This document shows, one piece after another, positions 58,722 through 64,000 of a stretch of DNA of 64,000 bases. Location: positions 1-64,000 of the forward strand of contig NZ_AHYZ01000183.1 of NCBI RefSeq assembly GCF_000255495.1, read 5' to 3'. Position 1 is the first letter of the stretch, and each line of letters starts with the position of its first letter. The notes beneath the pieces are model-generated. The model was not told the origin of the DNA and ran no database searches. It saw nothing but the letters and a program-made list of their open reading frames with translations. The position numbers and the translations under genes are program-made. Origin of the DNA: Liquorilactobacillus vini DSM 20605 (GTDB taxonomy: Bacteria; Bacillota; Bacilli; Lactobacillales; Lactobacillaceae).

Positions 58722-59024
58722 ATGAACAATTTAACTGTTGAACGGACTGAAGCACGGGCAGAAAAGAGTGCTGTTTGGCGCTTGATTAATCAGGAAACTG
58801 GTAATTTTCTAGATGTTGTTTTTGATAAAGGGCTGGAAAAAGCAATGAAAGTTCATCGTAATTTTTCATTCAACCGTTTTGAATCCGAACAAATTAATGA
58901 ACTCCAAAAGTTAGTTGCAAAAATTAGTGATAATTATCAACTTATTTTAAATCAAGATGTAATTGGCTTGGATTATTTGCCTTTGTCAGCTGATAATGCA
59001 GTTACTTATTTGGAAAAAGAGTAG
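58722..59024 (+). CDS. Small hypothetical protein
   Basis: A 100-residue soluble acidic protein, not recognised. GAGGAGG lies 8 bases before the ATG and a strong bidirectional terminator follows, so it is probably a real gene with its own promoter. It is convergent with msmK. Confidence 0.6.
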   Translation: MNNLTVERTEARAEKSAVWRLINQETGNFLDVVFDKGLEKAMKVHRNFSFNRFESEQINELQKLVAKISDNYQLILNQDVIGLDYLPLSADNAVTYLEKE

Positions 59025-59047
59025 TATTAATTAGTTTCAAACTAAAA

Positions 59048-59105
59048 TAAAAAGGTATCCAGGTGAATTGGGACATTTATTTGTCTTCACCCAGATACCT
59101 TTTTA
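59048..59105. terminator. Bidirectional terminator between a small gene and msmK
   Basis: AAAAAGGTATC-CAGGTGAA pairs with TTCACC-CAGATACCTTTTT, a long stem with A- and T-runs on both sides. Confidence 0.8.
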
Positions 59106-59115
59106 TTTAGTTAAA

Positions 59116-60228
59116 CTACAAAATAGCTAATTCTGTCTTGGCATCAAAGAAATGCGACTTATTTAAATCAAAGCCCATTCTAACCTTTTCGCCAGGGTTC
59201 ATAAAGTCACGCGCATCAACTTTTGAAACAAACTCTGTTCCACCAACTTTACTGTAGAGCATTGACTCAGCACCAAGCAATTCTGACACCACAACTTCAG
59301 CTTGAACCGCAGCTTCTGGGAAGGTTTCGAGGAAAGCGCCTTCGGTATGAATATCTTCTGGACGAACTCCCAAAATAATCTTCTTGCCATCGTAACCTTT
59401 GCCTCGTAAAGTCTTATCGATGCCTTCTGGAACTTTCAAATGTAAATCGCCTTTTTCATCGGTCACATAGTCATCTTTTAAAGTTACGTTAAAGAAGTTC
59501 ATTGCTGGTGAACCAATAAAACCAGCAACAAACAAATTAGTAGGTTTATAATAAACCTCTTGTGGAGTACCAACTTGTTGAATCTTACCATCGCGCATAA
59601 CAACAATCCGATCAGCCATCGTCATTGCTTCGGTCTGATCATGAGTAACATAAATCGTCGTAGTATTCAACCGCCGATGCAATTTAGCAATCTCAGCCCG
59701 CATCGAAACCCGCAACTTAGCATCCAAGTTTGATAGTGGCTCATCCATCAAAAAGATTGGTGCATCACGAACGATTGCTCGTCCTAAAGCAACCCGCTGC
59801 CGCTGACCACCGGAAAGAGCAGCTGGCTTGCGTTGCAGATAAGGGGTTAAGCCTAAAATTTCCGCAGCTTCTTTAACCCGTTTTTCAATATCGGCTTTTT
59901 CATATTTCCGTAATTTTAATCCAAAAGCCATGTTATCAAAAACCGTCATATGTGGATACAACGCATAATTCTGGAAAACCATCGCAATATCACGATCTTT
60001 CGGAGCCCAGTCATTGACAACATTATCATTGATATATAACTTGCCTTTAGTAATGTCTTCCAAGCCGGCGATCATGCGCAAAGTTGTTGATTTGCCACAA
60101 CCTGAAGGTCCAACAAAAACAATAAATTCACGATCCTTAACATCTAAGTTAAAATCGGTGACCGCATAATCACCTTCCTTAGCGTTTTCGTATTCTTTAT
60201 AAATGTGTTCTAATTTTAGTCCTGCCAT
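59116..60228 (-). CDS. msmK: Sugar ABC transporter ATP-binding protein, MsmK/UgpC type
   Basis: A 370-residue ATPase that powers carbohydrate uptake and is often shared by several importers. Walker [11 protein letters not shown] is near residue 40, the signature [15 protein letters not shown] near 135, Walker [17 protein letters not shown], and a C-terminal TOBE/regulatory domain follows. It is separated from the permeases by two regulators. Two cre-like sites lie upstream. Confidence 0.93.
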   Translation of the reverse strand: MAGLKLEHIYKEYENAKEGDYAVTDFNLDVKDREFIVFVGPSGCGKSTTLRMIAGLEDITKGKLYINDNVVNDWAPKDRDIAMVFQNYALYPHMTVFDNMAFGLKLRKYEKADIEKRVKEAAEILGLTPYLQRKPAALSGGQRQRVALGRAIVRDAPIFLMDEPLSNLDAKLRVSMRAEIAKLHRRLNTTTIYVTHDQTEAMTMADRIVVMRDGKIQQVGTPQEVYYKPTNLFVAGFIGSPAMNFFNVTLKDDYVTDEKGDLHLKVPEGIDKTLRGKGYDGKKIILGVRPEDIHTEGAFLETFPEAAVQAEVVVSELLGAESMLYSKVGGTEFVSKVDARDFMNPGEKVRMGFDLNKSHFFDAKTELAIL

Positions 60229-60267
60229 TCAAATCACCTTTTCTTTTTATTTACACTTTTATCATAG

Positions 60268-60281
60268 CGAAATCGTTTGCA
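60268..60281. promoter_or_regulatory. cre-like site between msmK and the PucR-type gene
   Basis: CGAAATCGTTTGCA matches the cre consensus TGAAANCGNTTNCA except for the first base. It lies 40 bases before the msmK start. CcpA or the local LacI-family regulator could bind it. Confidence 0.55.
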
Positions 60282-60333
60282 TTAAACTAGCCAATCTTGC
60301 ACAAAAAAAGCTTGCCGTTTTTGTGCACTTTTA

Positions 60334-60347
60334 AGAAATCGGTTTCA
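60334..60347. promoter_or_regulatory. Second cre-like site
   Basis: AGAAATCGGTTTCA matches the same consensus except for the first base. It lies 66 bases from the first site, centre to centre, and 69 bases before the PucR-type gene. Confidence 0.5.
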
Positions 60348-60415
60348 TTAGCTTGAAATTATTTAAATCACTAAATTAAATGTTACAATTAAGACTGTAA
60401 ATGGAGGAAACAGCT

Positions 60416-61297
60416 ATGGAACTAACAGAATTGTTAACTATTTATCCCAACTCAACCATCACTTCACAACCCTTGAATTTGCAAGATTACTTAAGTTTTC
60501 CCTTAAATCAGGAATGGATCAATTTTCCTAATGCTGAACTTTCAGCTCATGAAAAAAAGTTATTGAACTTGCTTTTTAAAAATAAACAAATTAATTTATT
60601 AAATAACGAATTTTCCAATGATCCATGGGCGGCTTATTTGAACGTTCCAGGTTCCAAGCTGCCAACTCTAAACCAAAAAATTCGGATCATTCTTTTTCAA
60701 GTTGATTTTCGCAAAAGTGATTATCAATTGTCGGCTTGGTCAAATTTCTTTGCCAAAATGCTGCCACAACCTTGTTTGACCAATCTCCAAATTGATGAAC
60801 GCTGTGGTCTAGTCTTGGAGCCCTTTTCTTCAGATAGTCCAAACTTAAAAGAATTTGATGGCATTCGGCAAACACTTGATAGCGATTTTTCAACTAATTC
60901 AAAGGTCTTCATTGGCCATTTCTGGCAACCGTCACCAACTCTTCGGAATATTTTGTTATTGGAAAAGAAGTTCTTTCAAAGCGAAATAACAACAGTTCGT
61001 TCTAACACTTTCTGCTTGCCACAAATTTTTTTGCAAGCTGTTAGTCAGCAAATCTTAGCGCCTGAATTGCTAGCAGCATATCGAACTGAATTAAACAGCT
61101 ATCCTGAAATTCAAGCAATCATTCCGACATTGTACCATCAGCAAGGAAATTTAAGCTCAGCAGCTAAAGAACTTTTTCTCCATCGTAATACTTTGCAATA
61201 TCGTTTAGACAAGTTTTATCGTGAAACACAATTATCGCTCAAGAACATGAATGACTTAGTTTTTTGCTATTTTTTGCTGATTTCAAATAATTGCTAA
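60416..61297 (+). CDS. PucR/CdaR-type transcriptional regulator
   Basis: A 293-residue protein with a C-terminal HTH of the PucR/CdaR type (GNLSSAAKELFLHRNTLQYRLDKF, about 243-266) and an N-terminal region without a domain I recognise. The ATG at 60416 is chosen because GGAGG precedes it; the in-frame ATG at 60401 overlaps that site. Divergent from msmK, it may control it. The ligand is unknown. Confidence 0.75.
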   Translation: MELTELLTIYPNSTITSQPLNLQDYLSFPLNQEWINFPNAELSAHEKKLLNLLFKNKQINLLNNEFSNDPWAAYLNVPGSKLPTLNQKIRIILFQVDFRKSDYQLSAWSNFFAKMLPQPCLTNLQIDERCGLVLEPFSSDSPNLKEFDGIRQTLDSDFSTNSKVFIGHFWQPSPTLRNILLLEKKFFQSEITTVRSNTFCLPQIFLQAVSQQILAPELLAAYRTELNSYPEIQAIIPTLYHQQGNLSSAAKELFLHRNTLQYRLDKFYRETQLSLKNMNDLVFCYFLLISNNC

Positions 61298-61301
61298 TCA
61301 G

Positions 61302-62278
61302 TTAATTCTTGGGGCCTAAAGATTCACGTTCAATAATTTTGGTTGGAATAATCTCATTGAAAACTTGATCTTGATCAATCATTTTTAAGATTACTTCAGC
61401 GGCTTTTCTTCCCCACTGATGTTTCGAATAACCAACAGTCGTTAAAGTTGGCTGTAAATAATTGGCTAATAAATCATTATCAAAGCCAACGAGTAAAACA
61501 TCTTTTCCGGGTTGAAGATTTTGCTTTTTCAGACCTTCATATAATCCAAAAGCCATTTCATCATTTGTTGCGAAAACACCAACTCGATGTCCTGCTTGAC
61601 AAAGCTTGCTCAGCTGAACTGCTGCTTTACGACCGCTTTCAATCGTAAAATCTCCTGCCATAACCATAACTGGCTGATCAGTTTTTTCATGAAAAACATC
61701 AAGTGCTGCCTCCAGCCTTTTCTTAGCATCGTAAGAATCCTTGGGGCCAGTTAAGATGGCAAAAGCATCTGCACCTGATTTTAAAAGTTCATTAACTGCC
61801 TGGGTAGCTCCTTGGGTATTATTCAATAAAACATGACTGACATTTTCTAATTTCAGCTCGCGATCCATTAAAACCAGTTTATTACCGTCTTGAGCTAGCT
61901 TTGAAATAACTTGGCTAGGAAATGTCGGATCTAAAATAATTGCTCCATCGACTAATTTTTGCGAAATAAAAGCCTGTGCGCGTTGCCCGCCAGACGCAAC
62001 GATCAACTCATAGCCTTGTTTTTTCAAGGTACTTGCAACTCCATCCAGTAAATGTGAATAGAAGTAACCGCCTAAATCAGTAACATACATCTCAATGATT
62101 TGGGTTTTTGTTTTTTTAACCCACGCCCAGCCAAGCTCGGAATGTAATTCATTTCTTTCGCAATTTTCAACACCTTTTGCCGTGTTTGTTCTGTGATTCG
62201 CTCACTGCCATTCAAAGCATATGAAACAGTGGAAATTGAAACACCAGCTTTTTTGGCAATATCCTTGATCCCTGTCAT
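61302..62278 (-). pseudogene. LacI-family regulator of the sugar importer, frameshifted
   Basis: The HTH of the form TGIKDIAKKAGVSISTVSYALNG starts at ATG 62278. An A7 run (62111-62117) breaks the frame at codon 56. One more A continues into KTKTQIIEMYVTDLGGYFY and a normal periplasmic-binding-like sensor domain to 61302, giving 325 residues, the usual LacI length. Everything else is intact, so a read error in the run is likely; if real, only a bare DNA-binding head is made. It lies just downstream of the permease genes. Confidence 0.85.
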
Positions 62279-62293
62279 GCAAATTCCCCCATA

Positions 62294-63127
62294 CTATTTT
62301 TCTGCTTGAATATTAAAGCCTTGTAAAATATATTTTTGAAAAATCAAAAATATTATAACTATAGGTATTACCATAAAGGATGAACCCGCCATTTGTAAAC
62401 CATAATCTGAAGTATGTTGTCCTTGTAATAGTTGCAGTCCTACAGATAAAGTATAATACTTTTGATCATTGGCAATAATCAATGGCCAGAGGAAAGAATT
62501 CCAGCCCCCGATAAAGGTTAGAATTCCTTGAACTGCTAAGACTGGTTTTGAAATTGGCAAAATAATATGCCAAAAAATATACCACTCGCTTGCTCCATCT
62601 AAGCGAGCTGCTTCAATAATCGAATCTGAAATGTTACTCATAAATTGCCTGAAGAGAAAAATTGAAAAAGCACCAACTAAGCTTGGTAGAATTATTCCCG
62701 TCAAGGTATTAGTCAAATGCGCTTGATTTAAAATCAAATAGACTGGAATCATCGTAACTTGGCCGGGAATCATCATTGTCGCTAACACTGCAATGAATAA
62801 AACCCCACGTCCCTTGAATTTAAATTTGGCAAAACCATAGCCGGCCATCGCATTCAGTAAAAGCCCAATAAAAGAAAAGCCTGTAATTATTAAGGTGTTT
62901 TTTAAATAGACACCGAAGTTCCCACTGATAAACAGATCTTTGTAGTTTTGTAATGTCCAATGATGCGGTAAAATTGATTGACTCATTTGAGATATTTCAG
63001 CATTTGACTTAAAAGATGACAAAATCATCCATAAAAATGGTGCGATTGTCACTAAGGCCCAAACTGCCAAAATCAAACCAACAATAATTTTGGTTTGTCG
63101 GCTAGCTTCTTGTTTTCCTGTATCCAT
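62294..63127 (-). CDS. Sugar ABC transporter permease, MalG/UgpE type
   Basis: A 277-residue permease with six hydrophobic helices and the EAA loop EAARLDGASEWYIFWHIILP, which contacts the MsmK-type ATPase. The ATG at 63127 follows AGGAGG by 9 bases; the in-frame start at 63151 overlaps the previous gene. The substrate is a carbohydrate, not identified. Confidence 0.9.
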   Translation of the reverse strand: MDTGKQEASRQTKIIVGLILAVWALVTIAPFLWMILSSFKSNAEISQMSQSILPHHWTLQNYKDLFISGNFGVYLKNTLIITGFSFIGLLLNAMAGYGFAKFKFKGRGVLFIAVLATMMIPGQVTMIPVYLILNQAHLTNTLTGIILPSLVGAFSIFLFRQFMSNISDSIIEAARLDGASEWYIFWHIILPISKPVLAVQGILTFIGGWNSFLWPLIIANDQKYYTLSVGLQLLQGQHTSDYGLQMAGSSFMVIPIVIIFLIFQKYILQGFNIQAEK

Positions 63128-63140
63128 AAAGAGAATCCTC

Positions 63141-64000
63141 CTATTCCTCACCGCGTTGTTTACGTTGTAATTTGAACTGAATCAAAGTTGCAATGATAAT
63201 GACTGCAAACATAACGAAAGATCCAGCGGCTGCATAACCAAAATTACTATTTTGAAAACCATTTTGATAAACAAAAAGTGCCATTGAATTCGTACTATTG
63301 AGCGGACCACCTTTCGTCATCACAAATGGTTCGTCAAAGAACTGGAACCAGCCAATAATTGTCGTCACAGTGACAAAAAAGATCGAAAAGCGCATTGATG
63401 GAATTGTGATATGCAAAGTTTGTTGCCAAAAATTTGCTCCATCTAATTCGGCTGCTTCGTACAAAGAACGTGGGATTCCCTGCAAAGCAGCTAAAAAAAT
63501 CAGCATATTTAAACCAATTGCTTTCCAAACGGCTAAGATGATCAATGAAATTTTAGCTACATTGGGATCGGTCAACCAGCCAATCGGTGCAATCCCAATC
63601 TTTCCCAGAATTTCATTTAGCAAACCTAGACTAGGATTATAAATATAGCTCCAGACAACTGCCACGGCAACTGTATTAGTTATTGAAGGCGTATAAAACA
63701 ATAAACGCATTGTTTTAAAAAATTTATTTTGGCTTAAATTAATCATGACGGCTACTGTTAAGGATAAGAAAACTACCAACGGGACTCCAAGTACCACATA
63801 AAAAATGGTATTGCCAATCGATTGCAGAAAAGTTGGATCATTAAACAACTGAATATAATTCGTTAGACCCGTAAATTTGACCGTGGACCAGTTGCCTAGG
63901 CCCGTGATATCTAAGCCCGTAAAACTAATTACCAAAGCAACTAAGATCGGAATCAATGAAAAGACTAATAACAAAAGTAGAGCTGGAAAAATAAATGTGT
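63141..64000 (-). CDS. Sugar ABC transporter permease, MalF/UgpA type (5' end outside window)
   Basis: Permease open from the window edge to 63141, about 286 codons visible. Hydrophobic helices include FIFPALLLLLVFSLIPILVALVISF at the start. The EAA loop reads YEAAELDGANFWQQTLHITIP. Only a few N-terminal codons should be missing (family about 290-300). The solute-binding protein gene is expected beyond the window. Confidence 0.9.
   Translation of the reverse strand, partial: TFIFPALLLLLVFSLIPILVALVISFTGLDITGLGNWSTVKFTGLTNYIQLFNDPTFLQSIGNTIFYVVLGVPLVVFLSLTVAVMINLSQNKFFKTMRLLFYTPSITNTVAVAVVWSYIYNPSLGLLNEILGKIGIAPIGWLTDPNVAKISLIILAVWKAIGLNMLIFLAALQGIPRSLYEAAELDGANFWQQTLHITIPSMRFSIFFVTVTTIIGWFQFFDEPFVMTKGGPLNSTNSMALFVYQNGFQNSNFGYAAAGSFVMFAVIIIATLIQFKLQRKQRGEE

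Noticed and set aside
62072-62278. A stand-alone 68-residue LacI DNA-binding protein
   Set aside because: The remaining LacI domain continues in the adjacent frame after one added base, so a broken full gene is more likely.

Overview
The window looks like chromosome from a low-GC lactic acid bacterium of the Lactobacillaceae (Lactobacillus in the broad sense). It is AT-rich, with Gram-positive AGGAGG-type ribosome binding sites and some TTG or GTG starts. The gene set fits: dltXABCD, stand-alone eno and gpmA, class III fructose bisphosphatase, proline iminopeptidase, Kup, LCP and CPBP proteins, and an MsmK-type sugar importer. The species cannot be named from the sequence. No rRNA, tRNA or CRISPR array was seen.

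Layout. 1-2.8 kb (minus strand): a BceRS-like two-component system and a YdcF-family membrane protein. 2.8-8.8 kb: a small structured RNA, then the D-alanylation operon dltXABCD followed by a beta-lactamase-fold hydrolase. 8.9-12.9 kb: adenine deaminase, asparaginase and an MFS transporter. 13-18 kb (minus): two overlapping MutS-like ATPases and enolase. Each of these two units begins with the same small 5' RNA element ending in a terminator. 18.2-19.5 kb: a crcB pair and an alkyltransferase. 19.5-21.2 kb: two broken genes. 21.6-29.4 kb: a CHAD protein, a two-component system split around a ferric-reductase-like flavocytochrome, and a glycosyltransferase pair. 29.5-38 kb: small envelope genes (several broken) and kup next to kdpE, kdpD and a separate Usp-domain gene. 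38-46.3 kb: TauE, immunity-like and CPBP proteins, LCP, a broken RpiB-like gene, a broken GH1 glucosidase, a lipoprotein and proline iminopeptidase. 46.7-48.3 kb: an IS5/IS1182-like insertion sequence. 48.5-58.5 kb: gpmA, malY, an AI-2E-family protein, a giant MMPL exporter with a divergent (broken) TetR, and fbp. 58.7-64 kb: msmK, a PucR-type regulator, a (broken) LacI regulator and two sugar-permease genes, the last running off the window.

How the genes fit together. Much of the window concerns the cell envelope: teichoic acid D-alanylation and its likely editing, LCP ligation, glycosyl transfer, L,D-transpeptidase and deacetylase relics, antimicrobial-peptide sensing and lipid or peptide export. 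Three two-component loci sit here, and three promoters carry OmpR-type direct-repeat arrays with 10-12 bp spacing (upstream of dltX, of the ferric reductase, and of usp-kdpDE). Sugar control is seen in cre-like sites near msmK and the CHAD gene.

Decay and data quality. About ten genes are interrupted. Five (MDR, the coiled-coil surface protein, RpiB-like, TetR, LacI) are each repaired by adding back one base, four of these in A/T runs or A-rich stretches. This could mean assembly errors rather than real decay. Others (GH1, L,D-transpeptidase, polysaccharide deacetylase, the second RpiB relic) carry stops, duplications or large deletions and look like real pseudogenes. The most novel signal is the repeated leader element in front of eno and of the MutS-like pair.
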